This document shows positions 41,947-51,715 of a stretch of 64,000 bases of DNA, in pieces. The notes under the pieces are model-generated. The model saw only the letters and a list, made by a program, of their open reading frames with translations. It searched no databases and was not told the DNA's origin. Position 1 is the first letter of the stretch, and each line of letters begins with the position of its first letter. The stretch is from assembly GCA_949293245.1 (NCBI GenBank), contig CASFCS010000026.1:1-64000 (forward strand). The letters run 5' to 3'. The position numbers and the translations under genes were made by a program. The stretch is from an uncultured bacterium (GTDB lineage Bacteria > Bacillota > Clostridia > Oscillospirales > Oscillospiraceae).

Positions 41947-42186
41947 GTGCTGACACAACTGGAAAACAGCCCTAAAGTGGTTGGGGCCAAGCAGACGAAG
42001 CGGGCCATCCGCGACGGCGGGGCCAGGGTAGTATTCCTGGCGGAGGACGCCGATCCCCAGGTGACCGGTCCCATCGAGGCCCTGTGCCGGGAGGCGGGGG
42101 TGAGCGTGGAGCGGGTGAGCTCCATGAAGGCCCTGGGCCAGGCCTGCGGCATTGCCGTGGGCGCCGCGGTGGCGGCACTGATTTGA
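41947..42186 (+). CDS. L7Ae-like RNA-binding protein (YbxF type)
   Basis: Small kink-turn RNA-binding protein of the L7Ae/L30e family, equivalent in position to Bacillus YbxF between rpoC and rpsL. The protein is 79 residues: [39 protein letters not shown] has the family's KVVGAKQT and VFLAEDAD segments; a C-terminal hydrophobic helix ([12 protein letters not shown]) ends it. The start is GTG 41947 with AAAGGAGG 9 bases upstream. K-turn binding is known for relatives; the cellular target is unknown. Confidence 0.88.
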   Translation: MLTQLENSPKVVGAKQTKRAIRDGGARVVFLAEDADPQVTGPIEALCREAGVSVERVSSMKALGQACGIAVGAAVAALI

Positions 42187-42221
42187 TTTTAACAGAATAA
42201 GATTTCCTTATTCTGTTAAAA
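42187..42221. repeat. AT-rich inverted repeat between L7Ae-like gene and rpsL
   Basis: Arms TTTTAACAGAATAAG / CTTATTCTGTTAAAA around ATTTC, starting at the L7Ae stop. It is shaped like a terminator with an A-rich tail, and is almost pure A/T in a GC-rich region. It could be an attenuator or processing site in the operon. Confidence 0.7.
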
Positions 42222-42271
42222 TATATATCATGCGCCCACAGGGCGCAACCAGTCAGGAAAGGAGGAAAACC

Positions 42272-42697
42272 ATGCCTACTTTTAACCAGCTCGTCCGTAA
42301 GGGCCGTGAGAAGGTGACCTACAAGTCCAATTCTCCCGCCATGCAGTATGGCCTGAACACCCTGAAGAACCGCGAGATCGACCTGCCTTCTCCCCAGAAG
42401 CGCGGCGTGTGCACCGCTGTTCGTACTTCCACCCCCAAGAAGCCCAACTCCGCGCTGCGTAAGATCGCCCGTGTGAAGCTCACCAATGGGTACGAAGTCA
42501 CCGCCTATATCCCCGGTGTCGGCCACAACCTGCAGGAGCACTCTGTGGTGCTCATCCGCGGCGGCCGTGTGAAGGACCTGCCCGGTGTGCGTTACCACAT
42601 CATCCGCGGCAGCCTGGACACCCAGGGCGTCAACGGCCGTATGCAGGCCCGCTCCAAGTACGGCGCCAAGCGGCCCAAGGCCGGCAAGAAGAAGTAA
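42272..42697 (+). CDS. rpsL: 30S ribosomal protein S12
   Basis: Decoding-site protein of the small subunit, 141 residues, in the upper family range with a C-terminal extension rich in KRPKAGKKK. It begins [20 protein letters not shown]. The two streptomycin-resistance positions are wild type: the lysine in [11 protein letters not shown] and the lysine in [17 protein letters not shown] 42272 follows GGAAAGGAGGAAAACC; the frame is open from 42230 but without a site. It is followed by an unusually long 243-base gap before rpsG. Confidence 0.98.
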   Translation: MPTFNQLVRKGREKVTYKSNSPAMQYGLNTLKNREIDLPSPQKRGVCTAVRTSTPKKPNSALRKIARVKLTNGYEVTAYIPGVGHNLQEHSVVLIRGGRVKDLPGVRYHIIRGSLDTQGVNGRMQARSKYGAKRPKAGKKK

Positions 42698-42940
42698 TCT
42701 GGTTTTCAGATCTCTTCTTTCGGGACATGCCGTCCCACACTGAAATGCGTAATGCGTATCCGCGCAGGGCGCAGCCTTGCCGATGCGTTTCCTGATAGAG
42801 GGGAACGTTTCCGGCGGGCACAGCGGGCTCATAGGTCCGCTCAAACACGGAGACCATTTTGGCCGCGGGCCGCGCAGGCGGCGCCGGGCCGATGCTTCGA
42901 GTACCTATGAAATCATTATTATATGAAGGAGGGAAGCGAA

Positions 42941-43411
42941 GTGCCCAGAAGAGGAAACGTACCCAAGCGGGAGATCCTGCCTGACCCGCTGTATAATTCC
43001 GTCTTAGTCACTAAGCTCGTCAACAGCATCATGCTCGACGGCAAGAAGGGCGTTGCCCAGAAGGTCGTTTACGGTGCCTTTGACATCATCCGGGAGAAGA
43101 CCGGCAAGGACCCCCTTGAGGTCTTCACCGCTGCCATCGAGAACATTATGCCTTCCCTGGAGGTCAAGGCCCGCCGCGTGGGCGGCGCCACCTACCAGGT
43201 GCCCATTGAGGTGCGCCCTGAGCGCCGCCAGACCCTGGGTCTGCGGTGGCTGACCAACTACAGCCGCAGCCGCAGCGAGAAGACCATGAAGGAGCGCCTG
43301 GCCGGCGAGATCATGGATGCCGCCAACAACACCGGTTCCGCCGTGAAGAAGCGCGAGGATACCCATAAGATGGCGGAGTCCAACAAGGCCTTTGCCCACT
43401 ACCGCTGGTAA
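42941..43411 (+). CDS. rpsG: 30S ribosomal protein S7
   Basis: Primary 16S rRNA-binding protein that nucleates head assembly, 156 residues. Core motifs: [55 protein letters not shown] and the C-terminal helix [15 protein letters not shown]. The start is GTG 42941, with GAAGGAGGG 8 bases upstream; an in-frame ATG at 42923 lies before the ribosome-binding site and is rejected. It is separated from rpsL by 243 bases, a space that in other bacteria can hold an S7 autoregulatory site. Confidence 0.97.
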   Translation: MPRRGNVPKREILPDPLYNSVLVTKLVNSIMLDGKKGVAQKVVYGAFDIIREKTGKDPLEVFTAAIENIMPSLEVKARRVGGATYQVPIEVRPERRQTLGLRWLTNYSRSRSEKTMKERLAGEIMDAANNTGSAVKKREDTHKMAESNKAFAHYRW

Positions 43412-43422
43412 GGAGTTACAGT

Positions 43423-45494
43423 ATGCCTAGGAAAGTTACCTTAGAGAACACCAGAAACATTGGCATCATGGCTCACATCGACGCCGGCAAGACCACCACC
43501 ACCGAGCGCATTCTCTACTACACCGGCGTCAACTACAAGATCGGCGAGACCCACGAGGGTACTGCCACCATGGACTGGATGGCCCAGGAGCAGGAGCGCG
43601 GCATTACCATCACCTCCGCCGCCACCACCTGCTATTGGACCGGCTCCAAGCAGCAGTTCCCCCAGACCCGTATCAACATCATCGACACCCCGGGCCACGT
43701 GGACTTCACCGTGGAGGTGGAGCGTTCCCTGCGCGTGCTGGACGGTTCCGTTACCGTTATGTGCGCCAAGGGCGGCGTGGAGCCCCAGTCCGAGACTGTG
43801 TGGCGCCAGGCTGACCACTACAAGGTCCCCCGGATGATCTACGTCAACAAGATGGACATCATGGGCGCCGATTTCTACAACGTGCTCAACATGATCCACG
43901 AGCGGCTCAAGTGCAACGCCGTGCCCATCCAGCTGCCCATCGGCTCCGAGGAGACCTTCAAGGGCATCATCGACCTGGTGGAGATGGACGCCGACGTGTA
44001 CTACGACGAGCTGGGCAAGGACATGCGGGTGGAGCCCATCCCCGAGGACATGATGGATCTGGCCATGGAGTACCGCACCAAGCTGGTGGACGCCTGCGCC
44101 GACCTGTCCGACGAGGTGATGGAGCTGGCTCTGGAGGAGCAGGAGATCCCCGCCGAGCTGCTGCGCAAGGTGATCCGCCAGGGCACCATCGACAACCTGA
44201 TCGTCCCTGTCACCTGCGGCACCTCCTACAAGAACAAGGGCGTGCAGAAGCTGCTGGACGCCATCGTGGACTTCATGCCCTCCCCCCTGGACATCCCCGC
44301 CATCAAGGGTGTCAACCCCGACACCGACGAGGATGACGAGCGTCCCGCCGACGACAAGGCCCCCTTCTCCGCTCTGGCCTTCAAGATCATGACCGACCCC
44401 TATGTGGGCCGTCTGTCCTTCTTCCGGGTGTACTCCGGTATGCTCAACGCCGGCGAGTCCGTGCTCAACTCCACCAAGAAGCAGAAGGAGCGCATGGGCC
44501 GCATCCTGCAGATGCACGCCAACCACCGTGAGGACATCGAGACCGTCTACTCCGGCGACATCGCCGCCGCCGTGGGCCTCAAGAACACCACCACCGGCGA
44601 CACCCTGTGTGACGCCGCGCACCCTATCATTCTGGAGTCCATGGAGTTCCCCGACCCCGTGATCCGGGTGGCCATCGAGCCCAAGACCAAGGCTGGTCAG
44701 GAGAAGATGGGCATCGCTCTGGTGAAGCTGGCCGAGGAGGACCCCACCTTCAAGACCTACACCGACGAGGAGACCGGTCAGACCATCATCGCCGGTATGG
44801 GCGAGCTCCATCTGGAGATCATCGTGGACCGTCTGCTCCGCGAGTTCAAGGTGGAGGCCAACGTGGGTGCGCCCCAGGTAGCCTACAAGGAGACCATCAA
44901 GAAGAGCGTGGAGCAGGACACCAAGTATGCCCGTCAGTCCGGCGGTAAGGGCCAGTACGGCCACGTCAAGATCCGGGTGGAGCCCAACGAGTCCGGCAAG
45001 GGCTACGAGTTCCACAACGAGATCGTGGGCGGCGCCATCCCCAAGGAGTATATCCCCGCTGTCGACGCCGGTATCCAGGGCGCCATGCAGGCGGGTGTGC
45101 TGGCCGGTTACCAGGTGGTGGACGTGAAGGTCACCCTGTACGACGGCTCCTTCCACGAGGTGGACTCCTCCGAGATGGCCTTTAAGATCGCCGGTTCCAT
45201 GGCCTTCAAGGAGCCATCATGAAGGTGTCCGTCATTGTCCCCGAGGACTATATGGGCGACGTCATGGGCGATCTGAACAGCCGCCGCGGCATGATCCAGG
45301 GCATGGAGGCCCGGCCCGGCGCCCAGCAGATCGACGCGCTGGTGCCCCTGAGCGAGATGTTCGGCTACGCCACTGACCTGCGCTCCCGCACCCAGGGCCG
45401 CGGCCAGTACTCCATGGAGCCCCACAGCTACGCGGAGATTCCCAAGAGCATTGCCGAGAAGATCATCGCCAGCCGCGGCCGCAAGGACGACTGA
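43423..45494 (+). CDS. fusA: Elongation factor G, broken by about 34 missing bases
   Basis: Translocase GTPase. Frame one encodes domains I to IV, from [20 protein letters not shown] with GTP motifs [20 protein letters not shown] and NKMD, to [12 protein letters not shown] at 45213, then reads into a stop at 45222. Domain V continues in the -1 frame ([20 protein letters not shown] to the stop at 45494), whose first ATG overlaps the upstream stop as ATGA. Compared with other EF-G proteins the 11 residues that normally lie between SMAFKE and PIMKV (ending VLLE), plus one base, are absent at about 45211-45215. Both parts together give about 690 residues, the normal size minus this gap. Error is likelier than a true split gene. 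Confidence 0.9.
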
Positions 45495-45586
45495 TATAAA
45501 ACTATTGCAATCCGGCAGCATTTGCTATAAAATGTTGTCACAACCGCAGTTATCATTCCACATGGAAAATAAGGAGGAAACTCAAA

Positions 45587-46792
<1,206 letters not shown>

Positions 46793-46821
46793 GTTATCCC
46801 ACCCCGTTTCTGCTGCAGCAT

Positions 46822-46856
46822 AAAATCCCGGCGGACTCAGGTCCGCCGGGATTTTT
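46822..46856 (+). terminator. Terminator after tuf
   Basis: Arms AAAATCCCGGCGGAC / GTCCGCCGGGATTTT with TCAG loop and T-tail. Confidence 0.92.
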
Positions 46857-46857
46857 C

Positions 46858-46886
46858 TTGTGCGAAGGTGGGAAATGTGGTACACT
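46858..46886 (+). promoter_or_regulatory. Promoter of mechanosensitive channel gene
   Basis: TTGTGC (46858-46863) and TACACT (46881-46886) with 17-base spacing. Confidence 0.55.
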
Positions 46887-46923
46887 GTTGAAAACCTGAT
46901 GCCCTGAAAAGGAGGGACAAGAG

Positions 46924-47796
46924 ATGGATGGAAGCGTGCCGGAGATCACGGTCTCCGAAAACGGCTCTTTGCTGGAGAATATTTTATACACCAAGATCGG
47001 CGGTATTACCGTGGGGCGCATCCTGGGGGTGGCGGTGCTGGCCCTGGTGTGCCTGATGGTGATCAAGCTGCTGATGAAGCTGGTGACCCGCAGCCTGGCC
47101 CGCACCCGCCTGGACGAGGGAGTGCGGCGCATTGTAGCCTCGGTGATCCGGGTGGTGCTCCTCTTTATCATGGTGCTCATCCTGATGGACTCCCTGGACA
47201 TCTCCATCACCTCTCTGGTGGCCACCTTGTCGGTGGTGGGACTGGCCATCTCCCTGGCTATCCAGAACTTCCTGTCCAATGTGGCCGGCGGTATTCAGCT
47301 TCTGAGTACCAAGCCCTTTGGGGTGGGAGATTACATCGAGGCGGGCAGCACCGGCGGCACGGTGGACGAGGTGGGGCTCTTTTATGTGAAGATGCACACC
47401 CCGGACAACAAGGTCATCCAGATTCCCAACAGCCAGGTGGTGTCCGACAAGATCATCAACTACTCCGCCCAGAGTGCCCGCCGGGTGGAGTTCAATGTGA
47501 CCGCCTCCTATGATGCCCCGGTGGAGCAGGTGAAGGCTGCCCTCTATCGGGTGATTGAGGGCCACAAAAAGGTTCAGACTGATCCACCCCCTCAGGCCCG
47601 GGTCAGCAACTACGGCAGCAGCTCCATCGAGTATGTGGTGCGGGCTTGGTGCCCCACGGAGGATTACTGGGACGTGTACTACGACCTGATGGAGGGCGTG
47701 AAGGTGGAGTTTGACGCCCAGGGCATTGAGATGACGTATGACCACCTGAATGTCCACATGATCCCCCCCGCAGCGCAGCAGGGGAACAAGAGCTAA
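46924..47796 (+). CDS. MscS-family mechanosensitive channel
   Basis: Small-conductance mechanosensitive channel that relieves turgor on osmotic downshock. The protein is 290 residues, typical of minimal MscS. Three N-terminal membrane helices (about 30-130) are followed by the pore helix with Gly/Ala repeats (VVGLAISLAIQNFLSNVAGGIQLL). The beta domain has FGVGDYIEAG...GTVDEVGLFYVKM and NSQVVSDKIINYS, and a C-terminal alpha/beta vestibule domain follows. AAAGGAGGGACAAGAG precedes the ATG. It is monocistronic, with a promoter after the tuf terminator and its own bidirectional terminator. Confidence 0.94.
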   Translation: MDGSVPEITVSENGSLLENILYTKIGGITVGRILGVAVLALVCLMVIKLLMKLVTRSLARTRLDEGVRRIVASVIRVVLLFIMVLILMDSLDISITSLVATLSVVGLAISLAIQNFLSNVAGGIQLLSTKPFGVGDYIEAGSTGGTVDEVGLFYVKMHTPDNKVIQIPNSQVVSDKIINYSAQSARRVEFNVTASYDAPVEQVKAALYRVIEGHKKVQTDPPPQARVSNYGSSSIEYVVRAWCPTEDYWDVYYDLMEGVKVEFDAQGIEMTYDHLNVHMIPPAAQQGNKS

Positions 47797-47811
47797 AGCG
47801 CATATCTGCCA

Positions 47812-47845
47812 AACTGGAGCGGCGCCGTCGGGCGCCGCTCCAGTT
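47812..47845. terminator. Bidirectional terminator between mscS-like gene and phosphate transporter
   Basis: Arms AACTGGAGCGGCGCC / GGCGCCGCTCCAGTT with GTCG loop, between convergent genes. Confidence 0.8.
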
Positions 47846-47853
47846 CTTCCTAT

Positions 47854-48834
47854 TTACCAAAGAGACATCCGGGTGATGACCCAGGCCAGGGCTCCGCAGC
47901 AGGGGAAGGTGAGCAGCCAGGTCAGGAGGATCTCCACCATGATCTGCCCCCGGACCTGCCCCTTGCCCCCGGCGGCTCCCGCCCCGAAGATGGCGGAGAT
48001 CTTGGTGTGGGTGGTGGACACGGGCAGCCCCAGCAGGGTACACCCCAGCAGGCAACCCCCCGCCCCCAGGTCGGCAGCCAGTCCCCCGGCGGGGGAGAGG
48101 GTGGTCATCTCCCGGGCTACGTTGTCAATGATGCGCTTTCCCCCCATGGCCGTGCCCAGGGCCATGAGGGCCGCGCCCCCCAGGGCCAGGGACACCGGAA
48201 TGGTCACCGTTTCCCCGGGGCTCTCCCCCCGGGCCAGGGCGGGGGCCAGCAGAAAGAGCACCAGGAATTTCTGCCCGTCCTGGGCTCCGTGGAGAAAGGC
48301 CATGATCCCCGCCGCAGCCTGCTGCCCCCGCCGGAGGGCAGCAGGGGGGAGGCGGCGGTCTGTCAGACGCCGGGTACACCACCGCCCGGCGGCCATGCCC
48401 GCCAGCACCGACAGGAGAAGGCCCGCCAGGGTGAGCCCCCAGGCCCCCCGGGCCTGGAGGGTGAGGTCCCCCCGGAGAGCCAGGGCGCTGCCGGCCAGCC
48501 CGGCGGCCAGGGCGTGGCTCTCGCTGGTGGGGATGCCCAAGCGCCAGGCGGCGGTGGCCCACAGCACCACGGCGGCCAGAGCGGCCTGGAGCGCTACCAG
48601 GGACTGGGCGGGGGAGGAGCCGAAGTCGGCCAGGTCCCACACAGTCTGGGCCACGGCGGGGCGGACCAGGGAGACCACCAGGGCCCCCAGAAAGTTGCAC
48701 CCCGCCGCCAGACACACCCCCCGCCGGAAGGTCAGCGCCCCGGTGGACACGGCGGTGGCGATGGCGTTGGGGGCATCGGTCCAGCCGTTGACCAGGATCA
48801 CCCCCGCTGCCAGCAGCATCACAGTCCAGTGCAT
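47854..48834 (-). CDS. PiT-family inorganic phosphate transporter
   Basis: Low-affinity phosphate (or metal-phosphate) symporter in the membrane. The protein is 327 residues with about ten helices. The paired family signatures are visible: GWTDAPNAIATAVSTGAL near residue 18 (variant of GxNDxxNAxGT) and GLPVSTTHTKISAIFGAG near 275. GIPTSESHALAAGL in the middle is a repeat-related motif. ATG 48834 is chosen because GGAGG lies just upstream; the open frame to 48888 has no site. No PhoU-like partner is adjacent. The specific ion is not certain: sulfate permeases of the same family exist. Confidence 0.88.
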   Translation of the reverse strand: MHWTVMLLAAGVILVNGWTDAPNAIATAVSTGALTFRRGVCLAAGCNFLGALVVSLVRPAVAQTVWDLADFGSSPAQSLVALQAALAAVVLWATAAWRLGIPTSESHALAAGLAGSALALRGDLTLQARGAWGLTLAGLLLSVLAGMAAGRWCTRRLTDRRLPPAALRRGQQAAAGIMAFLHGAQDGQKFLVLFLLAPALARGESPGETVTIPVSLALGGAALMALGTAMGGKRIIDNVAREMTTLSPAGGLAADLGAGGCLLGCTLLGLPVSTTHTKISAIFGAGAAGGKGQVRGQIMVEILLTWLLTFPCCGALAWVITRMSLW

Positions 48835-48869
48835 GGCCCTCCCCCTCTCCGGGGGCGGGACAAAATAGA

Positions 48870-48899
48870 GCCGCCCCCCTATCACCATACGGGGGCGGC
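48870..48899 (-). terminator. Terminator after dinB
   Basis: Minus-strand stem GCCGCCCCC / GGGGGCGGC with an 11-base loop, then CTCTATTTTG. It lies in the 80-base gap between dinB and the phosphate transporter. Confidence 0.65.
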
Positions 48900-48915
48900 G
48901 GGGGAAGTATGACCC

Positions 48916-50118
48916 TCAGGGCTCTTTTTCCGGGGGGATGGCGGCGGGGTGGAGGGCCTCCCGGCCGTAGCGGGAGTGAATGGCGTCCAGGGTGCGCTCC
49001 AGTTTCTCCAGCTTGTCCCGGTGTCGTTGCTCCTGGCCCTGGAAGAGGTCCAGCTGCTCGGCGGCCTGGTCCTCCTCCACCAGGCTGTGGGCGGTGAGAG
49101 TGAGGGCCCGGATGGGGGAGCGGGGGTTCCAGGTATCCCCAATGAGCTCCATGGCGGCCTGAAAGAGCTCCCGGGACACGCAGGTGGGGGCGGGCAAAGG
49201 CTTCTGGCGGCAGATGTCCCGGAAGTGGGGGTCCCGGATGGTGACCTGAAGGGTGGCTGCCTTCTGCCCGTGGGCCCGCAGCCGCCGGGCCACCTGCCGG
49301 GCCAGGGGGGCCACCCCCGCCCGGATGGCCTCCTCCCCCACCAGGTCCTGGGAAAAGGTGGAGCCGTTGCCGATGGACTTGGGCGGGGCGTTCCGGGCGG
49401 CGGGGTCCACCGGGGCGGCGTCCAGCCCGTTGGCGTACTCCCACAGCTGCCCCCCCTGCTTGCCCAGGAGGGAAACCAGGGCCCCCCGGTCAAAGGCGGC
49501 CAGGTCCCCGATGGTGGCGATGCCGTAGGCCGACAAGGTGCGCCCGGCGGCCCGTCCCACAAACAGCAGGTCGGTCACCGGCAGGGGCCACACCAGGGCG
49601 CGGAAATTTTCCCGGGAAATGACGGTGGTGGCGTCCGGCTTTTTGTAGTCGCTGCCCAGCTTGGCGAAGATCTTGTTGAAGGACACCCCCACCGAGGCGG
49701 TGATGCCCAGCTCCCCCCGGATCTCCCCCCGGATGCGGTCGGCCAGGGCCCTGGGGTCCCCGCCGAAGAGGTGGAGGGTGCCCGTGACGTCCAGCCAGCT
49801 CTCGTCGATGCCGAAGGGCTCCACCAGGTCGGTGTACCGGTCGTAGATGGCGGCGGCCCGGCGGGAGAAGGTCCGGTAGCGGTCGTGGTGGGCAGGGAGA
49901 AGGGTGAGGTCCGGGCATTTCTGCCTGGCCTGGAAGATGGGCTCCCCGGTTTTGACCCCGGCGGCCTTGGCGGGCTCATTTTTGGCCAGAATCACCCCGT
50001 GGCGCTGCTCCGGGTCCCCGGTGACGGCCACAGGCAGGGCACGCAGCTCGGGGTATTCCAGCAGCTCCACCGAGGCGTAAAAACTGTTGAGATCGCAGTG
50101 GAGGATCACCCGGTCCAT
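48916..50118 (-). CDS. dinB: DNA polymerase IV (Y-family)
   Basis: Error-prone translesion polymerase. The protein is 400 residues. Palm/finger motifs: HCDLNSFYASVELLE with metal-binding Asp, VILAKNEPAKAAGVKTGE, and the second metal site GIDESWLDVTG. The thumb and little-finger domain includes SIGNGSTFSQDL. The C-terminus has a family-typical extension with QLDLFQGQEQ, resembling a beta-clamp-binding motif (QLDLF). The ATG at 50118 follows GAGAGGAGGGAGGCGCC. The promoter is overlapped by a Gram-positive LexA box, so induction by DNA damage is expected. Confidence 0.95.
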   Translation of the reverse strand: MDRVILHCDLNSFYASVELLEYPELRALPVAVTGDPEQRHGVILAKNEPAKAAGVKTGEPIFQARQKCPDLTLLPAHHDRYRTFSRRAAAIYDRYTDLVEPFGIDESWLDVTGTLHLFGGDPRALADRIRGEIRGELGITASVGVSFNKIFAKLGSDYKKPDATTVISRENFRALVWPLPVTDLLFVGRAAGRTLSAYGIATIGDLAAFDRGALVSLLGKQGGQLWEYANGLDAAPVDPAARNAPPKSIGNGSTFSQDLVGEEAIRAGVAPLARQVARRLRAHGQKAATLQVTIRDPHFRDICRQKPLPAPTCVSRELFQAAMELIGDTWNPRSPIRALTLTAHSLVEEDQAAEQLDLFQGQEQRHRDKLEKLERTLDAIHSRYGREALHPAAIPPEKEP

Positions 50119-50154
50119 GGCGCCTCCCTCCTCTCCGCCGGTTTCTCTGATACC

Positions 50155-50194
50155 AGCATACCACAGTGGGGAGGATTAGTCAAACATATGTTCT
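50155..50194 (-). promoter_or_regulatory. dinB promoter with LexA (SOS) box
   Basis: Minus-strand TTGACT (50178-50183) and TATGCT (50155-50160), 17-base spacer. Directly upstream and overlapping the -35 is GAACATATGTTT (50182-50193), matching the Bacillus/Clostridium SOS operator GAACNNNNGTTY. LexA binding there would block the promoter. Confidence 0.85.
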
Positions 50195-50206
50195 AAATTG
50201 CGGCAA

Positions 50207-50237
50207 AAAGCCGGCGCCCCGAGAGGACGCCGGCTTT
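50207..50237 (-). terminator. Terminator after CofE-like gene
   Basis: Minus-strand arms AAAGCCGGCG / CGCCGGCTTT around an 11-base loop with TTTTTG. It isolates dinB from the upstream gene. Confidence 0.85.
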
Positions 50238-50243
50238 CAGACG

Positions 50244-51443
50244 TTATTCGGTGGTGTAGTTGTCGAAATACCCCTGGATCAGGACGATGGGGGTGCCCTT
50301 ATCGCCGCTGCCGGAGGTGAGGTCGCACAGGGAGCCGATCAGGTCGGTGAGCCGCCGGGGGGTGGTGCCCTGGGCGGCCATCTTGCCCACCAGGCTGCTG
50401 CCGTCCTTCTTGCGGATCTCCCCCTGAATGGCCTGACGCAGGGCCTCGCCGCTCAGGTCGGCAAAGTCGTTGTCCGCCAGGTACTTGAGCTTGAGCTCGT
50501 TGGGGGTCCCCTCCAGGCCGGGGGTGTAGGCCGGGGAGACCACCGGGTCGGCCAGCTCCCAGATCTTGCCCACGGGGTCCTTGAAGGCGCCGTCGCCGTA
50601 CACCATGACCTCCACGTGCTTGCCCGTGGCGGACAGGATGCGCCGCTGGACCTCCTCCACCAGCTCCTGGCACTCGGCCCGGGGGAAGAGCTTCACCTTG
50701 TCCTCGGTGGACTTGTTGGAGCCCAGCAGGCCGTAGGTCTGGTTCCAGCCGCTGCCGTCCACGCTCTCGTTGAGGATCTCGTCCAGGCCCAGCACCACCT
50801 TGCCTCCGGCGGCCTTCAGCAGGCGCTTGGAGCGCTGGCGGGTGTGAATGTCGCAGGTGAGCACCGCGTCGGTGTACTTCAGAATGGCCCGGGGATCGTT
50901 GGCGAAGATGACCTCCACCTGGGCCCCGCAGGAGCGGATCAGGTCGGAGTAGTAGTCGATGTAGTCCACGCCGGTGAAGGGGTGGAGAATGTGGCCGAAG
51001 AGGGAGCGGAACTGGTCCAGATCCAGCACGTCGGTGTAGGGGTTGACCCCCTTCTCGTCCACCAGATCCAGGTCCACCAGATGGTTGCCCACCTCGTCGG
51101 AGGGGTAGCTCAGCTGGAGGACGATCTTGCTGGCCCCCTTGGCAATGCCCCGCAGGCAGATGGCGAAGCGGTTGCGGCTGAGAATGGGGAAGACCACGCC
51201 GATGGTGCCCCCGCCCAGCTTGGCGCGGACATCGGCGGCGATCTGGTCCACCGTGGCGTAGTTGCCCTGGGCCCGGGCCACGATGGCCTCGGTCATGGCG
51301 ATCACGTCCCGGTCCCGCAGGGAGAAGCCCTCGTCCGCCGCGGCGGCCAGAACAGAATCCGTGACGATCTGGGCCAGATCGTCCCCGGTGCGAATGATGG
51401 GGGCGCGGATGCCCCGGGCGACGGTACCCACCATACGACTCAT
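50244..51443 (-). CDS. Coenzyme F420-0:L-glutamate ligase-like protein
   Basis: Related to CofE/FbiB, which adds gamma-linked glutamates to F420-0, though here in a lineage not known to make F420. The protein is 399 residues, longer than CofE (about 250). The N-terminal RMVGTVARGIRAPIIRTGDDLAQIVTDSV and DRDVIAMTEAIVARAQGNY match the CofE start. The rest has FPILSRNRFAICLRGIAKGASKIVLQLS and GLLGSNKSTEDKVKLFPR. Substrate is unknown; an amino-acid ligase on another acceptor is possible. ATG 51443 is used, with GTG at 51452 as alternative; neither has a good ribosome-binding site. Promoter and terminator show it is monocistronic. Confidence 0.78.
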   Translation of the reverse strand: MSRMVGTVARGIRAPIIRTGDDLAQIVTDSVLAAAADEGFSLRDRDVIAMTEAIVARAQGNYATVDQIAADVRAKLGGGTIGVVFPILSRNRFAICLRGIAKGASKIVLQLSYPSDEVGNHLVDLDLVDEKGVNPYTDVLDLDQFRSLFGHILHPFTGVDYIDYYSDLIRSCGAQVEVIFANDPRAILKYTDAVLTCDIHTRQRSKRLLKAAGGKVVLGLDEILNESVDGSGWNQTYGLLGSNKSTEDKVKLFPRAECQELVEEVQRRILSATGKHVEVMVYGDGAFKDPVGKIWELADPVVSPAYTPGLEGTPNELKLKYLADNDFADLSGEALRQAIQGEIRKKDGSSLVGKMAAQGTTPRRLTDLIGSLCDLTSGSGDKGTPIVLIQGYFDNYTTE

Positions 51444-51542
51444 AACAATCACACATCCAATCCATACAATTTACGTCCCCCTATGGGGCCCCCAGGGGCC
51501 CGGGGCGCGGAAGAGCGCCGGGGGAGACAGTGATACAAGAAT

Positions 51543-51571
51543 ATTATACTCCCAAAGACCCGATCTGTAAA
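51543..51571 (-). promoter_or_regulatory. Promoter of CofE-like gene
   Basis: Minus-strand TTTACA (51566-51571) and TATAAT (51543-51548), 17-base spacer; about 95-base leader. Confidence 0.8.
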
Positions 51572-51715
51572 ACAAAAAAACAGGAATTTCGCGCTGCCGC
51601 GGCAAATTTCCGCTCACGCGCCCCGGGAAATTTCCGCCGGGGAAACCGTGGGAAAAGGGGTGGGAGTGTGCTATACTAGTGTCTGCTGAAGAAAGGGAAA
51701 AGGGGGAAAAGGCAC

